Assembly: GCF_014638095.1 (NCBI RefSeq)
Contig: NZ_BMFH01000001.1
Location: 1,185,060 to 1,249,059, forward strand
Direction of reading: 5' to 3'
Source of the DNA: Muriicola marianensis
Lineage (GTDB): Bacteria > Bacteroidota > Bacteroidia > Flavobacteriales > Flavobacteriaceae
DNA length: 64,000 nucleotides
In this document: one piece after another, positions 27,843 to 37,470 of the stretch
Position numbering within the stretch: position 1 is the stretch's first letter
Layout: each line of letters opens with the position of its first letter
Translations under genes and position numbers: made by a program
Notes under the pieces: generated by a model
Told to the model about the DNA's origin: nothing
The model's database searches: none
The model's input: the letters and a program-made list of their open reading frames with translations, nothing else

Positions 27843-28384
27843 AGCTGAAATTTTTTGTGTATCACAGCTTCCAGGAGGGACAGGCAAACCTTTTGGATGA
27901 TCTTCTCGTCAGAATACAATTCGTGCCCGAACTGGGGCATAATTTCCAGGGAAACACCTTTTTCCCTCGCCCATTCCTTAGTAGGAAGATCCTTGTCGTT
28001 CTCACCGTATAACAGGCGTACAGGACAGGCAGGAGGAGTACCGTCAAGGGGAAGATCTATGGGCGAAACGGCGTAGAGTGATTTAATAGGCAATCCTTGT
28101 TCTGCTGCAAGCCATGTCACCGTACCCCCTGCACAAAATGTGAGGTAATGAGCCGGTTTCTTTTCCTTTTTAAGCAGTTGCTTTACTGCTATATCCTTGC
28201 CCCCTTCACTAAAAGCCTTGTAAAGCTCCTCTGAGGTGAGCATGACCAGGTCAACATCGGCGAGTTGCTGAGTGTCGTGAAACTGGATGTCAAAATATTG
28301 TTGAAGGTAACCGAGGTAAGATGTGATCCAAAGACCTTTCTTAGACCCCCACATATCGGAAAGGATGACAAGTTTTTCAGCCAT
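27839..28384 (-). CDS. Alpha/beta-hydrolase-like protein with Cys at the nucleophile position
   Basis: A 181-residue cytosolic protein with the layout of a small alpha/beta hydrolase: [13 protein letters not shown] start, nucleophile-elbow-like [11 protein letters not shown] with Cys84 where Ser is usual, [13 protein letters not shown] with Asp130, and QFGHEL with His154. The order Cys-Asp-His recalls dienelactone hydrolases, which also use Cys, but overall similarity to that family cannot be judged here. No signal peptide. It is divergent from nothing close and converges on clpX. Substrate unknown. Confidence 0.65.
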   Translation of the reverse strand: MAEKLVILSDMWGSKKGLWITSYLGYLQQYFDIQFHDTQQLADVDLVMLTSEELYKAFSEGGKDIAVKQLLKKEKKPAHYLTFCAGGTVTWLAAEQGLPIKSLYAVSPIDLPLDGTPPACPVRLLYGENDKDLPTKEWAREKGVSLEIMPQFGHELYSDEKIIQKVCLSLLEAVIHKKFQL

Positions 28385-28516
28385 GATTCTAAAGTTCAGG
28401 TTAAGTACGGTGATCTAATTTGGTTATAATTCAGAGATTCAGGCCTATTTTTTTGACGATCGGGTGTATTTTATCGATAAGGTATGTTAAAACGGGCACT
28501 GAAAGGGGGTATTCTC

Positions 28517-30031
28517 CTACGTATTCATCTGCAGCAGTTCGTCCAGGTAAGCCCTGTCGTTGGACAGCCTGGGGATCTTGTGCTGGCCTCCCAGCTTGTC
28601 CTTGGATTTCAGCCAGTCGTAGAACAGGTTTTCCCGCGCTACATGCACTGTAGGCATGTTCAGGGTCATATCGTTGTAGCGCTTGGCCTCGTAATCTGAA
28701 TTCAGCGCTTTCAGAGCCCTATCCAAGGATTCTGTGAAGTCGTTCATCTTTTCTGGCGGCTTGCGGAATTCGATCATCCATTCATGGGCACCTTTCTCCT
28801 TCCCTGACATAAAGATGGGGGCCACGGTATAGTCCTTGATCTGGGCTCCGGTCTCCCGGCAAATCTGCTCCAGGGCCTTTTCTGCATTCTCAATGATCAA
28901 TTCTTCCCCAAAAACATTGATATGGTGTTTTGTGCGTCCTGTGATCTGTATACGGTATGGGTCCGTGGAAGTAAACCTCACCGTATCCCCTATTTTATAA
29001 CGCCAGAGTCCTGCATTGGTCGTGATGATGATTGCGTAATTCTTACCTGTTTCCACTTCCCAAAGCGGAATGGCCTGCTGCTGTTCCGTTCCATAGCGAT
29101 CCATAGGGATGAATTCGTAAAAGATCCCGTAATCGAGCATGAGGAGCAGGTCATCTGCATTGTTCCTGTCCTGGATGGCAAAAAATCCTTCAGAGGCATT
29201 GTAGATCTCATAGTACCTGAAATTCTTTCTGGGCAGGAGCTTGTCATACTGTTCCCTGTAAGGTTTGAAACTAACCCCTCCGTGAAAGTACACTTCCAGG
29301 TTTTCCCAGATCTCGAAGAGATGTTCCTTCCCGGTCTCTTCCAGGGCATTGTTCAGCAAGACCAACATCCAGGAAGGCACACCAGCCAGACTGGTCACAT
29401 TCTCCTGAATACTTTCCTGAATAATTGCTTTCATTTTGGATTCCCATTCGCTCATCAGGGAGACCTTATTGCTGGGCGTGCTGCTGAGTTCTGCCCAAAA
29501 AGGCATATTGTCGATCAGGATGGCCGAAAGGTCGCCGAAGAAGGTGCCGTTGTCCTCGTATAATTCCTTGCTCCCTCCCAGCCTGAGGCTTTTTCCTGTA
29601 AATAGCTGTGAATCCTCATTGTTGTTCAGGTACAAGCATAGGAGATCTTTACCCGACTTGTAGTGGCAATCTTCCAGGGCCTCCACGCTAACCGGGATAA
29701 ATTTGCTCTTTGCGTTCGTGGTTCCACTGCTCTTGGCGAACCATTTGATAGCGGTGGGCCAGAAGATGTTCTGCTCTCCCCTTCTGCTGCGCTCGATAAG
29801 GGGTTCGGCGTCCTCATATGCTGTGACAGGCACCCTTGCTCTGAATTCTTCGTAATTCTCAATGGAAGAAAATCCAAAACGCCTGCCTATCTCCGTATCC
29901 TCAGCGATTTCCAGCAGCTGCTCCAGCACTTCCTGCTGTACCTCAGCAGGATATTTCAGAAAGAGTTCTATCTGGTGAAACCGCTTTTTCAGCAGCCAGG
30001 AAGCTATGGAATTAAAGAGTGGAATGGGCAT
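28517..30031 (-). CDS. GH3 auxin-responsive promoter family protein (acyl-acid-amido synthetase-like)
   Basis: A 504-residue protein of the GH3 family, whose plant members adenylate acyl acids such as indole-3-acetate or jasmonate and join them to amino acids. The ANL-superfamily features are visible: KSSGTTNAKSKFIPVS near residue 90 (P-loop-like A3), YYEIYNASEGFFAIQD near 275 (A5), and YKIGDTVRFTSTDPYRIQITGRTKH near 345 (A7/A8). Bacterial GH3 proteins are frequent in Bacteroidota, but their substrates are unknown. Starts at ATG 30031 (MPIPLFNSIASWL). It is divergent from the DUF2797 gene. Confidence 0.9.
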   Translation of the reverse strand: MPIPLFNSIASWLLKKRFHQIELFLKYPAEVQQEVLEQLLEIAEDTEIGRRFGFSSIENYEEFRARVPVTAYEDAEPLIERSRRGEQNIFWPTAIKWFAKSSGTTNAKSKFIPVSVEALEDCHYKSGKDLLCLYLNNNEDSQLFTGKSLRLGGSKELYEDNGTFFGDLSAILIDNMPFWAELSSTPSNKVSLMSEWESKMKAIIQESIQENVTSLAGVPSWMLVLLNNALEETGKEHLFEIWENLEVYFHGGVSFKPYREQYDKLLPRKNFRYYEIYNASEGFFAIQDRNNADDLLLMLDYGIFYEFIPMDRYGTEQQQAIPLWEVETGKNYAIIITTNAGLWRYKIGDTVRFTSTDPYRIQITGRTKHHINVFGEELIIENAEKALEQICRETGAQIKDYTVAPIFMSGKEKGAHEWMIEFRKPPEKMNDFTESLDRALKALNSDYEAKRYNDMTLNMPTVHVARENLFYDWLKSKDKLGGQHKIPRLSNDRAYLDELLQMNT

Positions 30032-30108
30032 TTTTAGGTATCTTTGGCCAGATTTATAAGGAGTGAAAAGGTAGGAATTTTTGACCGAATTTCTATAAAA
30101 ACAAGAGT

Positions 30109-30903
30109 ATGCAGTTCGAAGGAGTTTTACGCAAGATGAAGACTGAGATCGGGGATCCGATCCAATATTACCTGTTGTTCGAAACGGATTTCCTGAATGT
30201 GAACCAGGTACTGGGCAAAAAGCTTCAGATCTCCTTCCTCAAATACCAGTGTCTGAATTGTGGCCTGGAAAGACCGATCTTCAGACAGGGATTCTGCAGG
30301 ACCTGCTTTTTCGATATCCCGGCTGCAGGGGACTGGATCATGCATCCGGAACTCAGCACTGCCCATCTCGGAAAGGAAGACAGGGACCTGGAATACGAAA
30401 AAAAGATGCAGTTACAGCCCCATATTGTGTACCTGGCCAATTCGAGCAATGTCAAGGTTGGCGTCACCCGCAAATCCCAGGTGCCCACCCGCTGGATAGA
30501 CCAGGGCGCCCATGAAGCCATTGAGATCGTTGAGGTTCCTAATCGCTATCTGGCAGGGATCACGGAGGTGGCTTTGAAAGAACATATCGCAGACAAGACC
30601 AACTGGCGCAAGATGCTGACCAATGATGTGGACGATGAGGATCTGGTGAGCTGGCGCGATAAGCTGCGCTCCTATATCCCTGAAGAGGCAGCGCCTTATT
30701 TTATCCAAAACAATAAGGAAACTGAACTTCATTTTCCGGTACTTCATTACCCAAAAAAGGTAAAAAGCCTGAATCTGGAAAAGACCCCGGAATACAAAGG
30801 GGAACTTACCGGGATCAAAGGCCAGTACCTCCTATTCGAAGACAATACCGTCTTCAACGTCAGGGGCAGTGAGGGATATTACGTGGCCCTGACACTTAGT
30901 TGA
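30109..30903 (+). CDS. DUF2797 domain-containing protein
   Basis: A 264-residue protein matching DUF2797. Four cysteines in the pattern CLNCGLERPIFRQGFCRTC (Cys48, Cys51, Cys63, Cys66) probably hold a metal ion. The region PHIVYLANSSNVKVGVTRKSQVPTRWIDQGA resembles a GIY-YIG-like core, followed by a helical domain and a beta C-terminus. No function is established; nucleic-acid work is only a guess from the Zn-ribbon-like N-terminus. The 3' end overlaps the stop of the convergent AsmA gene by 8 bp. Confidence 0.82.
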   Translation: MQFEGVLRKMKTEIGDPIQYYLLFETDFLNVNQVLGKKLQISFLKYQCLNCGLERPIFRQGFCRTCFFDIPAAGDWIMHPELSTAHLGKEDRDLEYEKKMQLQPHIVYLANSSNVKVGVTRKSQVPTRWIDQGAHEAIEIVEVPNRYLAGITEVALKEHIADKTNWRKMLTNDVDDEDLVSWRDKLRSYIPEEAAPYFIQNNKETELHFPVLHYPKKVKSLNLEKTPEYKGELTGIKGQYLLFEDNTVFNVRGSEGYYVALTLS

Positions 30904-33616
30904 CGGAATCTTTTTTTACTGTCGTCGAATCCTTTTTCTTCTTCTTCAGCAACCCTCCTAATACCGATTTGGCTGCATCCTTGACTGCCTGATTCGTTTT
31001 CCCACCGGCCGTGGTATCCCGTTTAGTGGTATCGGTCTTCACAGTACCCGAGGTCAGGATGTTCCCCAGGGTCTTCTTAACCTCATCGGTAGGAGAGGTT
31101 TTCGTAATGGTACTGTCCGCCTTTTTACCTGCCAGAAGGCCTTCAAGAAGGTCAGAAGCCTTTGCTTTCCCCTGGCTCACGAGTTTCTGTTTCTGAATCT
31201 CGACCAGGCTGGCTGTGAGATCACGAACTCCGGAGGTCAGGTCCGTCTTTACCTGAGGATTGTTGTACGCGCCACCAATGGTCACCCCCACAGGGATGGT
31301 AAGGTTTTGGAGACTGTTGTCATTGATCCTGGCGATCAGGTTGTTTACTTCAGCACCCAGGTATCGTGCAGGCACATCGAGACGGGCCCTGTAATTTAGC
31401 TGGTTGTCAAAACTATGGCTTCCATCCACCGTGATCGCAATGTCCTGGTAACTAAAGGTCATCGGCCTTACGGTCACTACCCCCTCTTTGAAAGAAAGGG
31501 CGGTCTTCAGCCCACTGAGGTTAAGTTTCGCCGGGTCGAAGAACTGGAGCTGGGTGGCCATGGCATTGAGTACATTGGATTTCTCCGTGTTGATTTTGGT
31601 CTCCAGGATCTCGGCCAGCACGTTACCCGTGATACTCTGGAGCTTTGGCGTGAATTCAGGACTCAGGTTTCCGGATAGGGATATCCTTGAATTCAGTTTT
31701 CCTTGAAGGGCTGCCGCCACCGGTGCCAGTGTCCTTAGGAGGTCCAGGTTATTAAATGCCTCTGACAACTGAAACTGTTCAGCACCGAGATTCATGTCGA
31801 AAATCGGCGTTTCACCCTTGGTAGATACGGTACCTTCCAGGGTTAGCTTTCCATTGAATATGGACGAAGAGAAATTGTTCAGGGTGGCGGTCTCATCCTT
31901 GATCCTGATCGTACCCTGAACATCCCGAAGAACCAGGTTATCATACAATACATTCTGAGCCTTCGCATTGATAGAACAGTTGAGGAAGGACGGGATCTTT
32001 ACTGCTGCCTGCCCGGATTCCTCTCCTGCATCGCTTTGCTCCTCGGGTTCCTCCACCATAAAATCATTGAGGGAAAAGGTATTCGAATTGAGGTTGAAAT
32101 TGCCTTCCACGTCCTCCTTGTTGAACATAAAGCCCAGCAGGTTATTGAGGGTACCGGTAATGTCAAAATCCGTCTTTCCCAAATTTCCCTGCATTCGGTT
32201 CAGGGTAATCCTTTCAGGCTTAAAATCGATAGCAATCATCTGGAAACGGGCCGGGGCGGTGAGTTCATCACTGTTGTATTCGAATCCTTCCAGGCTCAGC
32301 TGTCCTGAGGTCCGCGTCTTGGCATATTGCTTTTTCTCCAGGGTGGCCATGTCAAAAGCAGTGTTCACATCAGCCTTCAAAAGGCCTTTCAGGTCCTGTT
32401 CTGCGGCATAGGGGTATGCCTTTGAGAGGTTGGCCAAATTCATGTTGGCGTCTACATGTGCGTTAACACGTGTATTACCCGTCAGGTCTCTAATCTCGGC
32501 TTCCATCGCAAAACGGTCCTGATCTATGTTGAACGAAGCCTTGTCTACTTTCACATAGGTGTCTTCCGTCAGGCCAGTTTCATTGATTACTAATGCGGAG
32601 ATCACGATATTATCAACCGATTTGGGCAAGTCAGGATATTTGAAGGAAGCTCTGTCGGAACGTATGTCGATGCGAAAGGCAGGGATATGCTCATCATCGA
32701 TCCTGCCTTTTAATTCTCCTTTGACGACAAATTCTCCCGTTGTAGACACATCTGCGATGTCTTTGGAATACTTCTCCGGGAACAGCGCCAGGAAGTTCCT
32801 GAAGTCAGAGGAGGGGGTCTCAAAGGTGATATCGACCTCATTGAATTCATCCTCCACTCTCACGAAACCATTGAACACTAGGGGGAGTTGATTGATCTGC
32901 CCTGAATTTTCTAAAAAGGTATAGGTGTTGGTCTGCAGATCGATCCCCAGAAGTGCATCCAGGGAAACCTTGTGTTTGTTCAGGTATTCGGTCCCGTCCA
33001 TGCTCAAGCTCACGTATCCTTCAGAGTGCGTATCCAACTGGGACTTTGCAAGGGAAAGGTCCCCCGTACCTTTGTGCTGAATCCCGGAGACATCGAGATA
33101 GATCCCTCCGGCCCTGTCGTGGTAGATAAGCCGTGAATCGCTGAAGCCGTATTCCTGCAGGTCGAGCGTAAACCCGCTGTCATCGGACGTGTCCCCGGTC
33201 CGGGAATCTTCCTTTTTGCCGATCTCGTAATTGGGCCTTTCTTCCTCGTCGTACACGATATTGATAAAAGCCCGGTCGAGACTCAGTTTCTGCAGTTTAA
33301 TAGGTTCTGACGGGTCTTTGAACAACTCGAATACCGAGAGCGACAGGTCGATCTCAGAAGCACTGAACAGCGTATCTCCTTCAAAAGGTGCTGCCGTGGT
33401 CAAAACGGCATCCGATATCCGGAGGTTCGCATTTGGAAAATTGCGAATCAGACTGAGTTTCGCTTCCGAAAAATCAAAGGTGCCTGTTATATTGCTGTTG
33501 ACTTTGTTTTTGAGGAGCTGACCAAACCGGCCCTCCAGTATAAACGGCAGGGCGATGATCGCCCCTATCAGGACCAGCAGGACAGCTGCTGTAATTTTTA
33601 CAACTTTTTTCTTCAT
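30896..33616 (-). CDS. AsmA-family envelope protein
   Basis: A 906-residue protein anchored by one N-terminal transmembrane helix (VVKITAAVLLVLIGAIIALPFIL) with a large periplasmic part. The N-terminal AsmA region (FDFSEAKLSLIRNFPNANLRISDAVL) is followed by repetitive beta strands and the C-terminal AsmA_2-like region (MTFSYQDIAITVDGSHSFDNQLNYRARLDVP). Such proteins form bridge-like grooves and take part in phospholipid transport or outer-membrane homeostasis; that role is inferred from relatives. The C-terminus is a low-complexity Lys/Thr/Asp-rich tail ending KKKKDSTTVKKDSVN, probably disordered. Confidence 0.88.
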   Translation of the reverse strand: MKKKVVKITAAVLLVLIGAIIALPFILEGRFGQLLKNKVNSNITGTFDFSEAKLSLIRNFPNANLRISDAVLTTAAPFEGDTLFSASEIDLSLSVFELFKDPSEPIKLQKLSLDRAFINIVYDEEERPNYEIGKKEDSRTGDTSDDSGFTLDLQEYGFSDSRLIYHDRAGGIYLDVSGIQHKGTGDLSLAKSQLDTHSEGYVSLSMDGTEYLNKHKVSLDALLGIDLQTNTYTFLENSGQINQLPLVFNGFVRVEDEFNEVDITFETPSSDFRNFLALFPEKYSKDIADVSTTGEFVVKGELKGRIDDEHIPAFRIDIRSDRASFKYPDLPKSVDNIVISALVINETGLTEDTYVKVDKASFNIDQDRFAMEAEIRDLTGNTRVNAHVDANMNLANLSKAYPYAAEQDLKGLLKADVNTAFDMATLEKKQYAKTRTSGQLSLEGFEYNSDELTAPARFQMIAIDFKPERITLNRMQGNLGKTDFDITGTLNNLLGFMFNKEDVEGNFNLNSNTFSLNDFMVEEPEEQSDAGEESGQAAVKIPSFLNCSINAKAQNVLYDNLVLRDVQGTIRIKDETATLNNFSSSIFNGKLTLEGTVSTKGETPIFDMNLGAEQFQLSEAFNNLDLLRTLAPVAAALQGKLNSRISLSGNLSPEFTPKLQSITGNVLAEILETKINTEKSNVLNAMATQLQFFDPAKLNLSGLKTALSFKEGVVTVRPMTFSYQDIAITVDGSHSFDNQLNYRARLDVPARYLGAEVNNLIARINDNSLQNLTIPVGVTIGGAYNNPQVKTDLTSGVRDLTASLVEIQKQKLVSQGKAKASDLLEGLLAGKKADSTITKTSPTDEVKKTLGNILTSGTVKTDTTKRDTTAGGKTNQAVKDAAKSVLGGLLKKKKKDSTTVKKDSVN

Positions 33617-33643
33617 GAAATGAGATTTAGAGCTGAAACAGAA

Positions 33644-34354
33644 TCAGATATCGAGGGTGATTTCCTCACCTATCTTTAGTCCGAATCGTTTCCTAAGAAT
33701 ATATACGAAAAAATAGAGAAAAGGGGTGTCGATCAGTGCTATAAAAACCTTAAAAAGAAAGCCGCTGATCACAAGACCTGTAAAGAGGGTCCAGGGCAGT
33801 ACCCCAAAGACACATAACAGTCCTACCACCGTAAAGGTATCTATGAACTGGGACAGGAAGGTAGAGAAGTTGTTCCGTATCCACAGGTATTTTCCCTTGG
33901 TCACCCGTTTCCAGAAATGGTAGATGGCTATGTCGACATATTGGGCACAGAGATAGGCGATCATAGATGCGAGCACCGCGATGGGGGAAAGGGCGAAGAC
34001 CTTTCGGAAAGTCTCATCTCCTATGGGCGATTCGGGAATTGCCGGTGCCCATTCGGCCAGCAGAATGATCCCCATGGAGAAGAAAGAGGCAAAGATCCCC
34101 GCAGTCACGATCTGGTTAGCCTTCTTCTTCCCATAGATCTCCGAGATGAGGTCGGTGATCAGGAAGGTGATGGGATAGGGAAGGATTCCTACCGAGATCT
34201 CGAACAGGGATGCCCCATATACCGAAATATCCCCAAAAGGCCGCCAGTAAAAAAATTTCTGGAAGATAAGGTTGGAGACTACCAGGGAGGTGATGAACAG
34301 CGCCCCCAGGTATAGATAGATCTTATAGGCAACCTTCCTGTCCTTCTCGGTCAT
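33644..34354 (-). CDS. Queuosine precursor transporter (YhhQ/QPTR family)
   Basis: An inner-membrane protein of 236 residues with about six membrane helices. YPITFLITDLISEIYGKKKA near residue 58 is the family signature, and the QFIDTFTVVGLLCVFG and GFLFKVFIALIDTPFLYF helices follow. The E. coli relative YhhQ imports the queuosine precursors preQ0/preQ1 for tRNA modification. No queuosine synthesis gene is adjacent; sppA is just upstream (4 bp), so the two are probably cotranscribed. Confidence 0.9.
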   Translation of the reverse strand: MTEKDRKVAYKIYLYLGALFITSLVVSNLIFQKFFYWRPFGDISVYGASLFEISVGILPYPITFLITDLISEIYGKKKANQIVTAGIFASFFSMGIILLAEWAPAIPESPIGDETFRKVFALSPIAVLASMIAYLCAQYVDIAIYHFWKRVTKGKYLWIRNNFSTFLSQFIDTFTVVGLLCVFGVLPWTLFTGLVISGFLFKVFIALIDTPFLYFFVYILRKRFGLKIGEEITLDI

Positions 34355-34357
34355 AGT

Positions 34358-36115
34358 CTATCGGATGGTTAAGCTATAGGGCAATCTGGCCTGCACCCCT
34401 TTCTGTCGAACGGCATTCCTGACCTCCCGGTACAGGAGATATCCCTCTTCTCCCAGCTCGGAAATCAACAGGTTTTTCTTGGCCTTTTCACTGGAACCGG
34501 AAAGGTCTTCCATCAGCATTTCGAAGTTGGATTTATACCTGGGATATCGGCGGATGCTAAAGGATGAAATATCGGCCAGAGCGGCAGCTTCGGCTATAGC
34601 GTCATCCAGGCCTCCCAACTGGTCTACGAGGCCCAGTTGCAGCGCTTCTTTACCGCTCCACACCCTGCCCTGGGCCAGACTGTCTGCTCGTTGAAGAGAT
34701 ATGTTACGGCCTTCTGCCACCCTTTTCAGGAAGGTCTGGTAGGTGTTTTCAATACTTTCAGTGATGACACCCCTGAATTCCGGGCTCATGGGTTCAAACA
34801 GAGAGTATTCCGTGGAATTTCTGTTGGTCTCCACCTGTTCTGCATTGATGCCGATATTTTTAGCCAGTTTCGATATGTTGGGAATCGTCCCGAACACGCC
34901 TATGGAACCCGTGATGGTAGTAGGTTCTGCCAGGATCTTGTCCGCCCCTGCTGCAATATAATACCCTCCTGAGGCGGCCACATCTCCCATGGAAACCACT
35001 ACCGGTTTTTCCTTCCTGGTAAGCATTACTTCCCTCCAGATAATATCCGAGGTAAGGGCACTCCCGCCGGGAGAATTCACCCTCAGGACCACGGCTTTTA
35101 CTTTGTTGTCTTCACGGGCCCTGATCAACGCCTTGTTGATCAGCCCCTGCCCTATAAAATCCGGGCCGCCTTCCCCGTAAAAGATCTCCCCCTGGGCATA
35201 GATTACCGCAATGCGGTCACTCCCTTTGTACACCGACTTTTTCCTTGCCTCTTTCATATAGTCAGACAGCTCTACATAATCGATATCCTTTTCTTCTGAA
35301 ATATCGAGGGCAGTTTTGATCCTTGATTCATACTCGTCCATATAAAGGTTCCCGTCTACAAGTCCGCTTTTTAGAGCCAATGCGGGGGTCCTCCCCCCGA
35401 GGGAATCAGCAATCGAATTGAGATCATCCGGGGTCAGTCCCCTGTCCGAGGAAATATCATCCACAATGCTCACCCACAGGGATGCCAGCAGCTCACGGAT
35501 CTGAGTGCGGTTCTCTTCACTCATTTCATCCTGGAGGAAAGGTTCTACTGCACTCTTGTACTTCCCGTGTCTGACCACCTCCATCTTAACTCCGGTTTTC
35601 TCCTGTAATTCCTTAAAGAAGAGTACTTCTGCAGAGAGGCCCCTGAAATCCATATTTCCCACGGGATTCAGATAAACGCTATCGGCTACACTGGCGAGGA
35701 AATAATCCTTTTGCATGTAGAGATCGGCATAAGCATAGACAAATTTCCCTGACTCCTTGAAATCCTTAAGTGCATCCCTGATGGCCTTTACCTGAGACCA
35801 TCCGGCCATCACGAACTGGTTCCTGACGCTGATCCCCCTGATCCTGTCATCTTCTTTCGCTACAGAGATTGCATGCAGGATATCATCAAGCCCCACAGCT
35901 TCCTCAAAAAGTCCGGCAAAAGGATCACTCTCATTGCTTCCTGTATAATCATTGATAGGGTCTTTGATCTGAAGATCGAGAACGGAATTCCGTTTTACCA
36001 CTACTCCTTCTTCCACATTAGCCAGGCTTATAAAAATGAGGAACATAAAGAACATGATCCCGAAAGCGATCAAAGTTCCCAGAATTGCAGCCAGTAAGTT
36101 TCTTAAAAAATTCAT
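34358..36115 (-). CDS. sppA: Signal peptide peptidase SppA, 67K type
   Basis: A membrane-bound serine protease that degrades cleaved signal peptides; 585 residues, the long double-domain form. One N-terminal membrane helix (residues 7-31) is followed by an N-domain holding the general base Lys187 (RHGKYKSAVEPF) and a C-domain with the nucleophile Ser382 (GDVAASGGYYIAAG), matching the Ser409/Lys209 pair of E. coli SppA. Both catalytic residues are present, so it should be active. It is followed by the YhhQ-type gene after 3 bp. Confidence 0.94.
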   Translation of the reverse strand: MNFLRNLLAAILGTLIAFGIMFFMFLIFISLANVEEGVVVKRNSVLDLQIKDPINDYTGSNESDPFAGLFEEAVGLDDILHAISVAKEDDRIRGISVRNQFVMAGWSQVKAIRDALKDFKESGKFVYAYADLYMQKDYFLASVADSVYLNPVGNMDFRGLSAEVLFFKELQEKTGVKMEVVRHGKYKSAVEPFLQDEMSEENRTQIRELLASLWVSIVDDISSDRGLTPDDLNSIADSLGGRTPALALKSGLVDGNLYMDEYESRIKTALDISEEKDIDYVELSDYMKEARKKSVYKGSDRIAVIYAQGEIFYGEGGPDFIGQGLINKALIRAREDNKVKAVVLRVNSPGGSALTSDIIWREVMLTRKEKPVVVSMGDVAASGGYYIAAGADKILAEPTTITGSIGVFGTIPNISKLAKNIGINAEQVETNRNSTEYSLFEPMSPEFRGVITESIENTYQTFLKRVAEGRNISLQRADSLAQGRVWSGKEALQLGLVDQLGGLDDAIAEAAALADISSFSIRRYPRYKSNFEMLMEDLSGSSEKAKKNLLISELGEEGYLLYREVRNAVRQKGVQARLPYSLTIR

Positions 36116-36134
36116 TCGAGTAAATTAGTCCCGT

Positions 36135-36142
36135 CAAAGATA
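36135..36142 (-). promoter_or_regulatory. -7 element of sppA
   Basis: TATCTTTG on the minus strand, 20 bp upstream of the sppA start. No TTG is present at the expected -33 position. Confidence 0.4.
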
Positions 36143-36304
36143 GTGAAAGTGCCTATCTCCCTGGTTCTGCGGTCCATATTTTCACAAAATGACCCTATAG
36201 GCAACTACTATGTCACTAGGCCCGCCCTGCCTTTGATCAATGGGTGCAAAGCGAATTATGTGACGGCCCTAAATCCATTTCTTTTTCATTAATTTGCCAG
36301 AACT

Positions 36305-37462
36305 ATGGCAGCTCCTCATACGGTCTATTTATCCCTGGGAAGCAACGAAGGGAACAGGGTGTATTTTCTTCAGAAGGCTTTGTTCCTTCTGGGAAAAATA
36401 TCCGGGCCTGTGCAGAAAATCTCCCCTGTCTATGAGTCCCCGTCCTGGGGATTTGAATCGGCTCCTTTCCTCAACGCCTGCGCAGAACTGCAGACTGAGA
36501 TGTCGCCGGAAGAATTACTCGATTGTATTCTGGACATTGAGAAGTCCCTGGGGAGGGAACGATCATCGGAAGGTGGCTACAGGTCGCGCACCATCGACCT
36601 CGATATCCTTTATTACGATACCGTGGTCATGGAGGGTGAACGGTTGAAAATACCCCATCCCGGAATCCCCCTGAGGAGGTTTGTGCTAAAACCCCTGGCC
36701 GACATTGCGCCACAATTCTACCACCCTGTTTTGGGTAAGGACACCCGTAACCTGCTGCAGGAATGCCGGGACGAATCGGTTCTGACCAAGACCGGGATTA
36801 AACTTCATCCCCATTGGGAAGAAAAGTTTGCCGACCTGAACTTTGTCACCATAGAGGGAAATATCGGGGCCGGGAAAACCTCGTTGGCCCAGCAGATCTC
36901 AGAGGACTACAAGGCCAAACTCGTCCTGGAGCGCTTCGCAGACAACCCTTTCCTGCCCAAATTCTATGCAGACCAGGCACGATATGCCTTCCCGCTGGAA
37001 ATGTCGTTCATGGCCGACCGTTACCAGCAATTTACAGAGGATACATCCCAATTCGACCTGTTCAAGAAATTCATGGTGAGCGATTACGACGTGTACAAAA
37101 GCCTGATCTTTGCCAAGATCACCCTACAGCCGGACGAATACAGGCTGTACCGGAAAGTGTTTGGCCTTATGTACCGGGAAGTGAGAAAACCCAACCTATA
37201 TGTCTACCTCTACCAGACCACGGACCGTTTGCTTGAAAACATCCGGAAGAGAGGGCGCAGCTATGAGCAGCAGATAGAGGCCGACTACCTGGAGCGTATC
37301 AACAAGGGGTATTTCGACTTCATAAAGAGCTATCCGGAGCAAAAGACACTGATCCTGGATGTGAGCGAACTCGACTTTGTGCAGAATCCCGGAGATTACG
37401 AACACGTCCTGGACCGAATCCTTGACTTTACGGCAGCCTCACAAGTCGTGCAAAAAAAATAA
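36305..37462 (+). CDS. Fusion of FolK (HPPK) and deoxynucleoside kinase
   Basis: A two-domain cytosolic enzyme of 385 residues. Residues 5-165 are 6-hydroxymethyl-7,8-dihydropterin pyrophosphokinase of the folate pathway: VYLSLGSNEGNR at the start and RTIDLDIL with the metal-binding Asp98 and Asp100. Residues 178-375 are a deoxynucleoside kinase of the dCK/dGK type: VTIEGNIGAGKTSLA with P-loop 185-192, LERFADNPFLPKFY, and YLYQTTDRLLENIRKRGR (substrate/lid Arg). No start codon or stop lies between the halves, and the linker is about 12 residues. The arrangement is known in Bacteroidota genomes. It converges on trmH. Confidence 0.93.
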   Translation: MAAPHTVYLSLGSNEGNRVYFLQKALFLLGKISGPVQKISPVYESPSWGFESAPFLNACAELQTEMSPEELLDCILDIEKSLGRERSSEGGYRSRTIDLDILYYDTVVMEGERLKIPHPGIPLRRFVLKPLADIAPQFYHPVLGKDTRNLLQECRDESVLTKTGIKLHPHWEEKFADLNFVTIEGNIGAGKTSLAQQISEDYKAKLVLERFADNPFLPKFYADQARYAFPLEMSFMADRYQQFTEDTSQFDLFKKFMVSDYDVYKSLIFAKITLQPDEYRLYRKVFGLMYREVRKPNLYVYLYQTTDRLLENIRKRGRSYEQQIEADYLERINKGYFDFIKSYPEQKTLILDVSELDFVQNPGDYEHVLDRILDFTAASQVVQKK

Positions 37463-37470
37463 AAAGACCC

